Shown in pieces: positions 7,890-17,433 of a stretch of 64,000 bases of DNA. Numbering within the stretch: the stretch's first letter is position 1; every line of letters begins with the position of its first letter. The position numbers and the translations under genes were made by a program. Source of the stretch: Mycolicibacterium sp. TUM20985 (GTDB lineage: Bacteria; Actinomycetota; Actinomycetes; Mycobacteriales; Mycobacteriaceae); assembly GCF_030295745.1 (NCBI RefSeq), contig NZ_AP027291.1, positions 5,518,001 to 5,582,000 on the forward strand. Reading direction: 5' to 3'. The notes under the pieces were generated by a model that was not told where the DNA came from, made no database searches, and saw only the letters and a program-made list of their open reading frames with translations.

Positions 7890-9398
7890 ATGCCGCTGCG
7901 ATCCGGAGACGTGTTCGCGGGCTACACAGTGGTCCGGCTGCTGAGCGCGGGCACCAACGGCGAGGTTTACCTGACAGCACATCCGCGGACGCTGCGCCAG
8001 GATGCCCTGCGGGTGCTGCCCGCCTCGACGTCGGCGAACGAGGGGTTCCGCGCCAGGTTCCGCCGGCACGCCGACATGGCCGCGACGCTGTGGCACCCGC
8101 ACATCGTCGGCGTGCACGACCACGGCGAACACGGCGGCCGGCTGTGGCTGGCGATGGATTACGTCGACGGCACCGACGCCGGCGCGCTGCTGCGGGACAG
8201 GTACGACACCGGCCTGCCCGCCGACCAGGTCCTCGACATCGTCACGGCGATCGCCGACGCGCTGGACTACGCCCACGGCCGGCACACGGTGCACGGCGAC
8301 GTCTCGGCGGGCAGCATCCTGCTCAGCGGAGACCCACGACGCCGAGTCCTGTTGACGGACTTCGGAATTTCACGCACCGTCGAGGACACCGACGGCGGGG
8401 CCGACCAGTACGGCCTCGCCGCGACCGCCTATCACCTGCTGAGCGGATCACCGCCGGAGGAGAACACCTTCCCCAAGCCGCTGGCCCCGCTCGCCGACAC
8501 CCGCCAGGATCTCGCCGCGTTCGATCCCGCCCTGCTGCGGGCGATGGCGGCCGACCCTCGCGACCGGTTCGGCGCATGCCTGGACTTCGCGGCCGCACTG
8601 CGGGACGTCGCGACGGCCGCCACGCTGGCGCAACGCGTCGTCGACCCCGCGGCTCACGCCCCGACCGAACACCTGGCGAATCCGACGACGGGTTCGGGCC
8701 TGCCCGAGGTCTTCGTCGCAGCCTGGTCGGCGGAGGAGCCCGGTCCGGATGCCGAATTCGACGGGGAGGTCGAACCCGAGTTCGCCCCGACGATGGCGGC
8801 AGCTCAATTGTCCGACCCCAACCCCGACCCCGACGTGGCCGAGGACGAGGACGCCTACGAAGACGAGGACGACGACCCCACGCGGTGGGGCCGGCTGTGG
8901 GCATTGACCGGGGTGGCCGCGCTCGTCGCCCTGATCGTCGTGCTGGTCGTGGTCGTTGCCCGCGGTGGGAGTGACGAGCCCGCGCGTCCGACCGCCGCCC
9001 CGCCGCCGCCGTCGAGCAGCGCACAGCCGGCACCCGAGGAGGCCGCCACGACCGGGGTGGGCGGCAGGCCCAGGCCCGCGTCGGTCCGGGGCGCCGATCC
9101 GACCGGTGAGGAGTGCGAGGGCGGCTTTCAGGTCACCGGTCAGGGGGGATGGGCCAGCCAGGGGGTACGCGGCAGCTCATCGGCGACGTGCTTCTTCGTC
9201 GGCAGCGTGCTGAAGGCATACTGGGATGCCGCCGACCCCGGACGCGAACCACGCTCCGTCGTCGCGGCCGGGGCGATCCCCTGCGGCGAGGGTGCCGCCT
9301 GCGTCGGCAACGATTTCTTCGTCACCTGCGCGGCCGAGGGCGCGGAACCATGGATCACCTGTCGCGGCGGACGGGACGCCGTCGTCGTCCTCTACTGA
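7890..9398 (+). CDS. Membrane-anchored Ser/Thr protein pseudokinase with extracellular Cys-rich domain
   Basis: The 502-residue protein has a PknA/B-like kinase fold (about residues 1-255), an acidic linker (EDEDAYEDEDDDP), one transmembrane helix (about 340-365), a Pro/Ala-rich stretch and a C-terminal extracellular domain with six cysteines. Key catalytic positions are lost: the VAIK lysine is Arg (ALRVL), the alpha-C glutamate is His (FRRHAD), and the HRDxKPxN loop reads HGDVSAGS. The DFG Asp remains. It is therefore probably a pseudokinase or an extracellular-signal receptor. The start ATG follows a TAACCT -10 (7877-7882) by seven bases. It is divergent from lpqI. Confidence 0.85.
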   Translation: MPLRSGDVFAGYTVVRLLSAGTNGEVYLTAHPRTLRQDALRVLPASTSANEGFRARFRRHADMAATLWHPHIVGVHDHGEHGGRLWLAMDYVDGTDAGALLRDRYDTGLPADQVLDIVTAIADALDYAHGRHTVHGDVSAGSILLSGDPRRRVLLTDFGISRTVEDTDGGADQYGLAATAYHLLSGSPPEENTFPKPLAPLADTRQDLAAFDPALLRAMAADPRDRFGACLDFAAALRDVATAATLAQRVVDPAAHAPTEHLANPTTGSGLPEVFVAAWSAEEPGPDAEFDGEVEPEFAPTMAAAQLSDPNPDPDVAEDEDAYEDEDDDPTRWGRLWALTGVAALVALIVVLVVVVARGGSDEPARPTAAPPPPSSSAQPAPEEAATTGVGGRPRPASVRGADPTGEECEGGFQVTGQGGWASQGVRGSSSATCFFVGSVLKAYWDAADPGREPRSVVAAGAIPCGEGAACVGNDFFVTCAAEGAEPWITCRGGRDAVVVLY

Positions 9399-9432
9399 CG
9401 GCCGGCCCGCGGCCGGGTGCTACCGTGGCCAG

Positions 9433-9606
9433 GTGGAACGGTTCCTCTTGCCCGCAGCGGCCAGCATCGTCGTCGGCCTGTTGCTGGGCGCCGCCGCCGT
9501 CTTCGGGGTGACGCTGATGGTGCAACAGGACACGAAGCCTCCGCTGCAGGCGGGTGACCCGGGGTCGTCCGTGCTCAACAGGGTCGAGTACGGCGACCGG
9601 ACCTAG
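9433..9606 (+). CDS. Small membrane/secreted protein, DUF2613 (Rv0236A-like)
   Basis: This 57-residue protein has one hydrophobic segment (AAASIVVGLLLGAAAVFGVT) and a conserved tail. It matches in size and position the small secreted protein Rv0236A found next to aftD in mycobacteria. The GTG start lies six bases after a TACCGT -10 hexamer (9421-9426), consistent with a leaderless transcript. Its 3' end overlaps the apparent aftD start by 53 bases, so the two are probably co-expressed. The function is unknown; a role alongside AftD is an inference from conserved adjacency. Confidence 0.8.
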   Translation: MERFLLPAAASIVVGLLLGAAAVFGVTLMVQQDTKPPLQAGDPGSSVLNRVEYGDRT

Positions 9607-12600
9607 CTCCCAGGTCGCTACGCTCCTGCCTGCCGAACCCAACTCCCCGGTCGCCACACCTCTGAGCCGTCGCTGGTTGTGGCTCGTCGGAGCCATCGCC
9701 CTTGCGCTGACCTTCGCTCAGTCACCCGGGCAGATCTCCCCCGACACCAAGCTTGACCTGACCGCGAACCCGCTGCGATTCCTCGCCAGGGCGGGCAATC
9801 TGTGGAACAGCGACCTGCCGTTCGGGCAGTCGCAGAACCAGGCCTACGGCTACCTCTTCCCGCACGGTGCGTTCTTCCTGGCCGGGGACGTCATCGGGCT
9901 TCCGGGCTGGGTGACGCAGCGACTGTGGTGGGCACTGCTGCTGATCGTCGGATTCTGGGGCATCATCCGACTGGCCGAGGCGCTCGGCGTCGGCACCACG
10001 AGCTCGCGGGTCGTTGCGGCACTCGCGTTCACCCTGTCACCGCGAGTGCTGACCACGCTCGGCGCCATCTCGTCGGAGACCTTGCCGATGATGCTGGCTC
10101 CGTGGGTGCTGCTTCCGGTGATCCTGGCGTTGAGGGGATCGGGCTCGGTGCGCCTACTGGCGGCCAGATCCGGGCTGGCCGTCGCGCTGATGGGCGCCGT
10201 CAACGCGGTCGCCACGCTGACGGCCTGCCTGGCGGCGCTGATCTGGTGGGCGGCCCATCGCCCGAACAAACTGTGGTGGCGGTTCACGGCGTGGTGGGCG
10301 CTGTCCGGGGTGCTCGCGGTCACCTGGTGGCTGGTGGCGCTGGTCATGCTCGGCCGGATCAGCCCGCCATTCCTCGACTTCATCGAATCCTCCGGTGTCA
10401 CGACGCAGTGGTTGTCGCTGGTGGAGGTGTTGAGGGGTACGTACAGCTGGACGCCGTTCGTCGCGCCGAACGCCACCGCCGGGGCGTCGCTCGTCACGGG
10501 GTCGGTCGCCGTGCTCGCCACCACGCTCGTGGCCGCCGCTGGAATGGCCGGGCTGGCGCTGCGGACGATGCCCGCACGCGGCCGACTGATCGCCATCCTG
10601 CTCATCGGTCTCAGCCTGTTGGCCGTCGGCTACTCCGGCGGTCTGGGGAGTCCGTTCGCCCAGGACGTGCAGGCCTTCCTCGACGGCTCCGGCACCCCGC
10701 TGCGCAATGTGCACAAGCTGGAGCCGCTGATCCGGCTGCCGCTGGTGCTGGGCATCGCGCATCTGCTGAGTCGCGTGCCGCTCCCGGGCAGCGTGCCGAG
10801 GCCCGTATGGCTGGCTGCGCTGGCCCATCCCGAACGCGACAAACGGGTCGCTGTGGGCGCCGTCGTCCTGGTCGCGCTCACCGTGGCCACGTCGTTGGCG
10901 TGGACCGCGCGACTGACTCCGCCCGGCACGTTCACCGCGATACCCCAGTACTGGCACGACGCCGCCGACTGGCTCGACGAGCAGGATCAGCCGACCGGTC
11001 GCGTGCTGGTGGTGCCCGGCGCGCCGTTCGCCACGCAGGTGTGGGGGAACAGCCACGATGAGCCGCTGCAGGTACTGGGCGACAGTCCGTGGGGCGTGCG
11101 TGACTCGATTCCGTTGACCCCGCCGAAGACCATCCGCGCGCTGGACTCGGTGCAGCGCCTGTTCGCGGCGGGCAGACCATCCGCCGGCCTCGCCGACACG
11201 CTTGTCCGACAGGGCATTTCGTACCTCGTCGTGCGCAACGACCTGGATCCGGAGACGTCACGGTCAGCCCGCCCGCTGCTGGTGCACCGCGTCGTCGACG
11301 GTTCACCCGGGCTGACGAGGGTCGCGCAGTTCGGTGATTCCGTCGGGCCGGGCACCCTGGCGGGCTTCATCACCGACAGCGGGCTGCGGCCGCGCTATCC
11401 GGCAATCGAGATCTACCGCGTCGACGGCGCCAAGCCGTTGCGCCCCTACCTGACCGACGCAGGTGCGATGGCCCGCGTCGACGGCGGCCCAGAGGCGTTG
11501 CTCCGCATCGACGAACGCCGCCGGCTGCTGGGCCAGCCCCCGCTCGGTCCCATGGTGCTGACCGCCGACGCCCAAGCCGCCGGTTTGCCCGCGCCCGTCG
11601 TCACGGTCACTGATTCGCCGGTCGCCCGGGAAACCGACTACGGCCGGGTCGACGACCACTCGTCAGCCATTCGCGCGCAAGGGGATTCACGGAATACGTA
11701 CAACCGGGTGATGGACTATCCCGCCGGTGGCGTCGAACCCGTCTACGGTGGGTGGCCGGGCGGCAGGCTGTCGGTGTCCAGCTCGGCGGCGGATTCGACC
11801 GCGTTGCCGTACGTCGCGCCCGCGACGGGGGCGGCGGCGGCCATCGATGGCGACCCCGCAACCAGCTGGGTGTCCAACTCACTGCAAGCGGCTGTGGGGC
11901 AATGGCTTCAGGTCGACTTCGACCATCCCATCGCCAACGCCGCGATCTCCATCACCCCGAGCGCCACCGCGGTTGGGGCGCAGGTGCGGCGCATCGAGGT
12001 CTCCACCGCGACCGGGACCAGCACCCTGCGCTTCGACCAGGCGGGCAAGCCGTTGTCGGCCGCCCTCCCGATGGGCGAGACGCCCTGGGTGCGATTCACG
12101 GCGGCGGACACCGACGACGGCTCCCCCGGCGTCCAGTTCGGCATCACCGATTTCACCATCACCCAGTACGACGCGTCGGGTTTCGCCCAGCCGGTCAGCC
12201 TTCGGCATACCGTCTACGTCCCGCCGCCACCACCGGGTTCGGCTGTCGCACAGTGGGATCTTGGCTCAGAGCTGCTCGGGCGGCCGGGCTGCGCGGACGG
12301 ACCCGACGCGGTCCGCTGCGCCGCGACCATGGCGCTCACCCCCGAGGAACCGGTGAACCTCAGTCGCACGCTGTCGGTACCGGAGGCCATGGCCGTGGCA
12401 CCCACGGTGTGGGTGCGCGCTCGGCAGGGGCCCAACCTGGCCGACCTGATCGCCGAACCCGGCACGGCGAGAGCCGGCGGTGACGCCGATCTGATCGACG
12501 TGCTCGGATCCGCCTACGCCGCAAGCGATGGCGACCCGCGGACCTCGTGGACTGCGCCCCAGAACATCGTGCAGCATCGCACCGCGGGCAACCTGACGCT

Positions 12601-13849
12601 GAAACTCCCCCGCCCGACGGACGTCGCCGCCCTGCGGTTGACGCCCAGTGCTGCGGAGTTGCCCGCCCACCCGACGCTGGTCGCGATCGATCTGGGCGAC
12701 GGTCCGCAGGTGCGACCATTGACGACCGACGGGCCGCAGACCGTGCGGCTGCATCCGCGGGTCACCGACACCGTCACGATCTCCATCCTCGACTGGAACG
12801 ACGTCATCGACCGCACCGCACTGGGTTTCGACCAGGTGAAGCCGCCGGGGCTGGCCGAGGTCACCGCACTGGACGGTCGCGGCGACCCGATCGCCGCCCC
12901 CGACCCGGCGCGCAACCGCGACCGTGCGATCGACCTGCCCTGCGGCAAGGGCCCGATCATCGGCGTCGCGGGCCAGTTCATCCAAACCTCGCTGACCACC
13001 ACCGTCGGCGCCCTTCTCGACGGTGACCCGGTACCGGCCAGGCCCTGTGGAGCGCCGACCATCGCGTTGCCCGCCGGTGAGCAGGAGCTGGTGATCAGCC
13101 CAGGTCCCGCGTTCATCGCCGACGGGGTACAGCTGGCCGGTCCCCTCGCAGCTGGATTACCCAGCGCCCCAATGACTCCTACGCAGACGACACGATGGCA
13201 GGCCGATCACCGCGAGGTCGACGTGACCGCCGCCGACGCGGAGCGGGTGCTGGTGGTGCCCGAGAGCATCAACCCCGGCTGGACCGCGGAGACGGCCGAC
13301 GGCACGGTGCTGAAGCCCGTCACGGTCAACGGCTGGCAGCAGGGTTGGGTCCTGCCCGCCGGCACGTCGGGCGCCGTCACGCTCGACTTCGCGTCCAACA
13401 CCACCTACCGCGTCGGCCTCTTCGGGGGGCTGGCGCTACTACCCCTGCTGCTGCTGCTCGCCTTCGTTCCCGTCCGCCGGGACCGCGCGCCGCTGGACGC
13501 CGCCGAGCCGTGGCGACCGGGACCACTGGGCGCGGCCGCGGCGGTGCTGGCGGTGGGCTTCCTGATCTCCGGGTTCGTGGGCGTCGTCGTCGTCGGCGCT
13601 GCCGTCGGATGGCGGTACCTGCTGCGGTCGAGACCGGTGATCTCGGACCGCGCCGTGCTCGCCACGTCGGCAGGCGGGCTGATCCTCGCCGGTGCCGTGC
13701 TGAGCAGTCACCCGTGGCGATCGGTCGACGGCTACCTCGGGCATGCGTGGGGCGTCCAACTGGTGGCGTTGATCTCGGTGGCCGCGCTCGCGGCGTCGGT
13801 GGTGCCCATTTCGCCTGCGGCGCGCAAGATCGTCCCTAACATCGAGTGA
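9554..13849 (+). CDS. aftD: Alpha-(1->3)-arabinofuranosyltransferase AftD
   Basis: AftD is the large GT-C enzyme that transfers arabinofuranose from decaprenyl-phospho-arabinose to arabinan chains of arabinogalactan and lipoarabinomannan. The N-terminal third is polytopic (QSPGQISPDTKLDLTANP, then about ten spans). A long periplasmic region with discoidin-like carbohydrate-binding modules follows, and C-terminal spans close the protein. The 1,431 residues compare with ~1,400 in M. tuberculosis. GTG 9554 is the only ATG/GTG before the conserved region but overlaps the DUF2613 gene. A TTG just before the first span (VATPLSRRW) is possible but would truncate it. Confidence 0.95.
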   Translation: MTRGRPCSTGSSTATGPSSQVATLLPAEPNSPVATPLSRRWLWLVGAIALALTFAQSPGQISPDTKLDLTANPLRFLARAGNLWNSDLPFGQSQNQAYGYLFPHGAFFLAGDVIGLPGWVTQRLWWALLLIVGFWGIIRLAEALGVGTTSSRVVAALAFTLSPRVLTTLGAISSETLPMMLAPWVLLPVILALRGSGSVRLLAARSGLAVALMGAVNAVATLTACLAALIWWAAHRPNKLWWRFTAWWALSGVLAVTWWLVALVMLGRISPPFLDFIESSGVTTQWLSLVEVLRGTYSWTPFVAPNATAGASLVTGSVAVLATTLVAAAGMAGLALRTMPARGRLIAILLIGLSLLAVGYSGGLGSPFAQDVQAFLDGSGTPLRNVHKLEPLIRLPLVLGIAHLLSRVPLPGSVPRPVWLAALAHPERDKRVAVGAVVLVALTVATSLAWTARLTPPGTFTAIPQYWHDAADWLDEQDQPTGRVLVVPGAPFATQVWGNSHDEPLQVLGDSPWGVRDSIPLTPPKTIRALDSVQRLFAAGRPSAGLADTLVRQGISYLVVRNDLDPETSRSARPLLVHRVVDGSPGLTRVAQFGDSVGPGTLAGFITDSGLRPRYPAIEIYRVDGAKPLRPYLTDAGAMARVDGGPEALLRIDERRRLLGQPPLGPMVLTADAQAAGLPAPVVTVTDSPVARETDYGRVDDHSSAIRAQGDSRNTYNRVMDYPAGGVEPVYGGWPGGRLSVSSSAADSTALPYVAPATGAAAAIDGDPATSWVSNSLQAAVGQWLQVDFDHPIANAAISITPSATAVGAQVRRIEVSTATGTSTLRFDQAGKPLSAALPMGETPWVRFTAADTDDGSPGVQFGITDFTITQYDASGFAQPVSLRHTVYVPPPPPGSAVAQWDLGSELLGRPGCADGPDAVRCAATMALTPEEPVNLSRTLSVPEAMAVAPTVWVRARQGPNLADLIAEPGTARAGGDADLIDVLGSAYAASDGDPRTSWTAPQNIVQHRTAGNLTLKLPRPTDVAALRLTPSAAELPAHPTLVAIDLGDGPQVRPLTTDGPQTVRLHPRVTDTVTISILDWNDVIDRTALGFDQVKPPGLAEVTALDGRGDPIAAPDPARNRDRAIDLPCGKGPIIGVAGQFIQTSLTTTVGALLDGDPVPARPCGAPTIALPAGEQELVISPGPAFIADGVQLAGPLAAGLPSAPMTPTQTTRWQADHREVDVTAADAERVLVVPESINPGWTAETADGTVLKPVTVNGWQQGWVLPAGTSGAVTLDFASNTTYRVGLFGGLALLPLLLLLAFVPVRRDRAPLDAAEPWRPGPLGAAAAVLAVGFLISGFVGVVVVGAAVGWRYLLRSRPVISDRAVLATSAGGLILAGAVLSSHPWRSVDGYLGHAWGVQLVALISVAALAASVVPISPAARKIVPNIE

Positions 13850-14827
13850 GTGCCCCTCCTCAACACCGCCCGCGGCGCCATCGACGTCGGCCACCTCGGT
13901 GTGACACTCATGCACGAGCACGTGTTCATGATGACCACGGAGATCACGGAGAACTATCCCGAGGGTTGGGGTGACGGCGCCAAGCGCGAAGCGGACGCGA
14001 TCGTGCGGCTCGACGAGCTCAAGTCCCGCGGCGTCGACACGATCGTCGACCTGACCGTGATCGGCCTCGGGCGCTACATCCCTCGCATCGCGCGGATCGC
14101 CGCGGCGACCGAACTGAACATCGTCGTCGCCACCGGCCTGTACACCTTCAACGACCTCCCGATGTACTTCCACTATCTGGGGCCAGGCGCAGCGCTCGGC
14201 GGCCCGGAGATCATGACGGACATGTTCGTTCGCGACATCGAGCACGGCATCGCCGATACCGGTGTGAAGGCGGCGATCCTCAAGTGCGCCACCGACAGGC
14301 CGGGGGTGACGCCGGGTGTCGAACGTGTCCTGCGCGCGGTCGCGCAGGCGCACCGTCAGACCGGTGTGCCGATCTCCACCCACACCCACGCGGCGACCCG
14401 ACGCGGTCTCGAGCAGCAGCGGATCTTCGCCGAGGAGGGTGTCGACCCGACCCGGGTGATCATCGGCCACAGCGGTGACACCACCGACATCGCCTACCTC
14501 GAGGAGCTGATCGCCGGGGGTTCCTACCTCGGCATGGACCGCTTCGGAGTGGATGCGTTCCTGTCCACGGAGGATCGCGTCAACACCGTGGCGACGATGT
14601 GCGAACGGGGTCACGCCGACAAGATGGTGTTATCCCATGATGCCTCTTGCTATTTCGATGCGCTTCCCGAGGAGACGCTGCCGGTGGCGCTGCCCAACTG
14701 GCACTACCTGCACATTCACGATGACGTGCTTCCCGCGCTGCGACGACGCGGTGTGACCGACGAGCAGATCACCACGATGCTCGTCGACAATCCCCGCAGG
14801 ATCTTCGCCACCCAGGGCGGCTACTGA
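13850..14827 (+). CDS. php: Phosphotriesterase-like lactonase Php
   Basis: This 325-residue amidohydrolase-fold protein carries all metal ligands of the phosphotriesterase family: the HxH pair in TLMHEHVF, the carbamylated lysine in AAILKCAT, histidines in STHTHA and IIGHSGD, and the aspartate in LSHDAS. Relatives mainly hydrolyse lactones, with weak organophosphatase activity. The GTG start touches the aftD stop (TGAGTG), so it is translationally coupled to aftD. It corresponds to M. tuberculosis Rv0230c. The intervening Rv0231-Rv0235 genes are absent here. Confidence 0.92.
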   Translation: MPLLNTARGAIDVGHLGVTLMHEHVFMMTTEITENYPEGWGDGAKREADAIVRLDELKSRGVDTIVDLTVIGLGRYIPRIARIAAATELNIVVATGLYTFNDLPMYFHYLGPGAALGGPEIMTDMFVRDIEHGIADTGVKAAILKCATDRPGVTPGVERVLRAVAQAHRQTGVPISTHTHAATRRGLEQQRIFAEEGVDPTRVIIGHSGDTTDIAYLEELIAGGSYLGMDRFGVDAFLSTEDRVNTVATMCERGHADKMVLSHDASCYFDALPEETLPVALPNWHYLHIHDDVLPALRRRGVTDEQITTMLVDNPRRIFATQGGY

Positions 14828-14863
14828 CGGGGTCGACGCCAACGCGCGGGCCGCGCCATCGGG

Positions 14864-16030
14864 CTAGCGCGCGACGGCAGGCTCGGGCGAGTCGGTGACC
14901 GAGCTGTCGAGCGGGGAGATGGCGTAGCGCCTCTCCCAGCGCCGCAACGCATTACGACACGGTGACTCCACCAGCGCGTAGCTCACCGCCGCGATGGCGA
15001 AACCGAACACCAGCGTCAGCGCCAGCACCACCGGCATGTGTCCGTTGAACGGAAACTCCCCGATGACGGGGAAGACCATCGCCAGCGCGGCCAGGTGCCA
15101 GACGAACAGCCCGTAGGACCACCGCCCGAGCGTCACCATCGCCGTGCTGCCGAGAATGCGGTGCGGCGTGTCCGGCCGGTCGAGCACCAGCGGCGCGAGC
15201 AACGCCCCCGCCACCACCGCGCCCATCGACACCTTGATCAGGAACTGCCCCAGCGTGCCCGGGGCCAGACCGGCGGGGCCGGCCAGCGGTGAGGCGGCCA
15301 GACCGAAGGCACCCAGCGCGATGATCGCCATCAGGACGCGACGCCGGGCCAGACGGTGCGCCCATCCCACCGGGCTGACGGTCAGTTCGGCGATCAGCAT
15401 GCCCGCGGCGAACCAGGAGAAGAACGCGGGCGGCCACGTCAACGGGTTGACGCCGAACGGCACCGAGAACGGGATCAGTCCCCAGGCGAAACTGGCCAGG
15501 GCGACGACGACGATCGCGGGAATCCGCGCCCGTACCGGCAGCCGTCGCGCCAACAGCGCCAGGAACGGCAGCGCCAGATAGAAGCTCACCTCCACCGAGA
15601 GGCTCCACATCTGCGTCAGCCCGGACGTCAGGGTCAACGGCACGTAGATCTGCGTCAGCGTCAGGTTGGCCAACCACACCGTCAGGTCGGCGTTGGCGTC
15701 GGGGAACAAGGTCAGGATCACCACCACGGCCACCAGATAGCCGGGCATGATGCGCACGATGCGGGACCGCAGATAGTGGCCCGTCGGTGGCGCATGCCGC
15801 AGACCGCGCGCGGCCGCGGCGTGGCCGCGCCACAGCAGGAAGCCCGACAGCGCGAAGAACACCGCGACCGCCAGGTCGAAACGCCCCAGCAGGCGTCCCG
15901 TGCTCCACGTGGTGTGCCCGGTCTGGAAGCCGACATGGGTGATGACCACGCCGATGGCTGCACACGCCCGCATGCCCTCGACAGCGGGCAGAAAGCTACG
16001 CGTGCCGGACACACTTCCCGCGTCGCTCAC
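14864..16030 (-). CDS. Integral membrane acyltransferase, acyltransferase-3 family
   Basis: The 388-residue polytopic protein has about ten membrane spans and the OafA/YrhL-type opening (FLPAVEGMRACAAIGVV then THVGF, with the conserved early Arg and His). These enzymes O-acylate envelope sugars or lipids. By gene order it corresponds to M. tuberculosis Rv0228. I chose GTG 16030: the longer frame (to 16168) would leave only three bases before the divergent DUF3068 gene, and its extra residues lack family resemblance. It ends 36 bp from php, convergent. Confidence 0.85.
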   Translation of the reverse strand: MSDAGSVSGTRSFLPAVEGMRACAAIGVVITHVGFQTGHTTWSTGRLLGRFDLAVAVFFALSGFLLWRGHAAAARGLRHAPPTGHYLRSRIVRIMPGYLVAVVVILTLFPDANADLTVWLANLTLTQIYVPLTLTSGLTQMWSLSVEVSFYLALPFLALLARRLPVRARIPAIVVVALASFAWGLIPFSVPFGVNPLTWPPAFFSWFAAGMLIAELTVSPVGWAHRLARRRVLMAIIALGAFGLAASPLAGPAGLAPGTLGQFLIKVSMGAVVAGALLAPLVLDRPDTPHRILGSTAMVTLGRWSYGLFVWHLAALAMVFPVIGEFPFNGHMPVVLALTLVFGFAIAAVSYALVESPCRNALRRWERRYAISPLDSSVTDSPEPAVAR

Positions 16031-16156
16031 CCGGCCCAGTGTGCCCCATGGCCTCGTACTCAGCACCGGCCTCTTCGTCGGGCTGTTAGGGTCGAGCAGG
16101 TTTGCCCCAGCTGCCTTCGAGGCAGGTGACGGCCTGAGTGGAGTCGTCTCTCGACG

Positions 16157-16164
16157 AGAAGGAG
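16157..16164 (+). promoter_or_regulatory. Shine-Dalgarno deciding a TTG start
   Basis: GAAGGAGG at 16157-16164 sits seven bases before TTG 16172. No ATG or GTG in that frame has comparable spacing, so TTG is the best initiator for the DUF3068 gene. Confidence 0.7.
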
Positions 16165-16171
16165 GCACGGT

Positions 16172-17377
16172 TTGAACCGCGCTGTGGCGCTGCGTATAGC
16201 GGCGTGCGGGCTCATGGGACTCGGTGCCGCTCTATTGATCGCAGCCCTGCTGCTGTCCACGTACACCGAGGGCAAGATCGCCAAGATCCCGCTCGACATC
16301 GACACCACGCTGGTCAGCGACGGTACCGGAACCGTGTTCGACCCCGCCTCGCTGAACACGCAGAAGTTCGTCGTGGATCGGAATGCGCCCGTCTCCTACC
16401 AGCAGCAGATCAGCGTCGAGGCCCCGTCCAACGCCGACGTCGTCACCCTGCAGGTAGGCAACACGTTGCGCCGGACCGACAGGCAGCAGGACAACGGGCT
16501 GCTGCTGGCCCTCGTCGACACCGTCACCGTGGACCGCAGGACCGCGTTGGCCGTGTCCAGCGACACCAACCCGGGCGGCTCGGTGCAGAAGCCCCGCAGC
16601 ATCGATGACCCGCAGCCGCCGACCAACGTCGCGCTGCCGCACGAGGGGCTGGCCTACCGGTTCCCGTTCGACACCGAGAAGAAGACCTACCCGTACTTCG
16701 ACCCGATCGCGCAGAAGGCGTACGACGCCAACTACGACGGTGAAGAAGACGTCAACGGTCTGAACACCTTCCGATTCACCCAAAACGTCGGCTACGACTC
16801 CGCGGGCAAGCTCGTCGAACCCATCAAGTACGCCTCGCTCTACGGCGACGATGCGGACAGTGTGGTCTCCGCGCGGGCCGAGCTGTGGGGCCTGCCCGGC
16901 GACCCAGAAGAGCAGATCACGATGACCCGCTACTACGCGGCGGAGCGCACCTTCTGGGTGGACCCGGTGTCCGGCACCATCGTGAAGGCCGAGGAGCACG
17001 GGTACCACTACTACGCCCGCGACGCCCTCCGGCCCGAGGTGACGTTCGCCGACTACAAGGTCACCTCGACCGAACAGACCGTCGAGTCGCAGGTCGCCAG
17101 CGCGCGTTCCGAGGGTGACGTGGTCGCACTGTGGGGCAGGATCCTGCCGATCACCTTCACCGCGCTCGGGCTGGTGTTCCTGGTCGGTGGTGTGCTGCTC
17201 GGATCGTTCACGCTGCGCACCGAGTCGGCGCTGATCGATCCGGGGCTGGACGACACCGGCCACGGGTTCTTCGGCCGTCGACCCAGCGATACCGGGCCGA
17301 TGCCCGCCGCGGAGGCCGCGACCGAGAAGATCCCCACGCAGAGACCGTCGGACCTGCCGCCGGACCGACCGGTCTGA
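16172..17377 (+). CDS. DUF3068 (PorA-like) membrane protein
   Basis: The 401-residue protein has an N-terminal membrane helix (about residues 6-30), a large extracytoplasmic domain and a second helix near 325-350 (ITFTALGLVFLVGGVLLGSF), then a short cytoplasmic tail. It belongs to the actinobacterial DUF3068 family and matches M. tuberculosis Rv0227c in position and size. The function is not established; the neighbours point to envelope assembly. Translation starts at TTG with a strong ribosome site. It leads a rightward unit with the next two membrane-protein genes. Confidence 0.87.
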   Translation: MNRAVALRIAACGLMGLGAALLIAALLLSTYTEGKIAKIPLDIDTTLVSDGTGTVFDPASLNTQKFVVDRNAPVSYQQQISVEAPSNADVVTLQVGNTLRRTDRQQDNGLLLALVDTVTVDRRTALAVSSDTNPGGSVQKPRSIDDPQPPTNVALPHEGLAYRFPFDTEKKTYPYFDPIAQKAYDANYDGEEDVNGLNTFRFTQNVGYDSAGKLVEPIKYASLYGDDADSVVSARAELWGLPGDPEEQITMTRYYAAERTFWVDPVSGTIVKAEEHGYHYYARDALRPEVTFADYKVTSTEQTVESQVASARSEGDVVALWGRILPITFTALGLVFLVGGVLLGSFTLRTESALIDPGLDDTGHGFFGRRPSDTGPMPAAEAATEKIPTQRPSDLPPDRPV

Positions 17378-17433
17378 TCGTCCGGATTCGTCGGAAACCA
17401 ACCCCCGGTCGCTTCGCTCCGGCCCGGTGGGCC

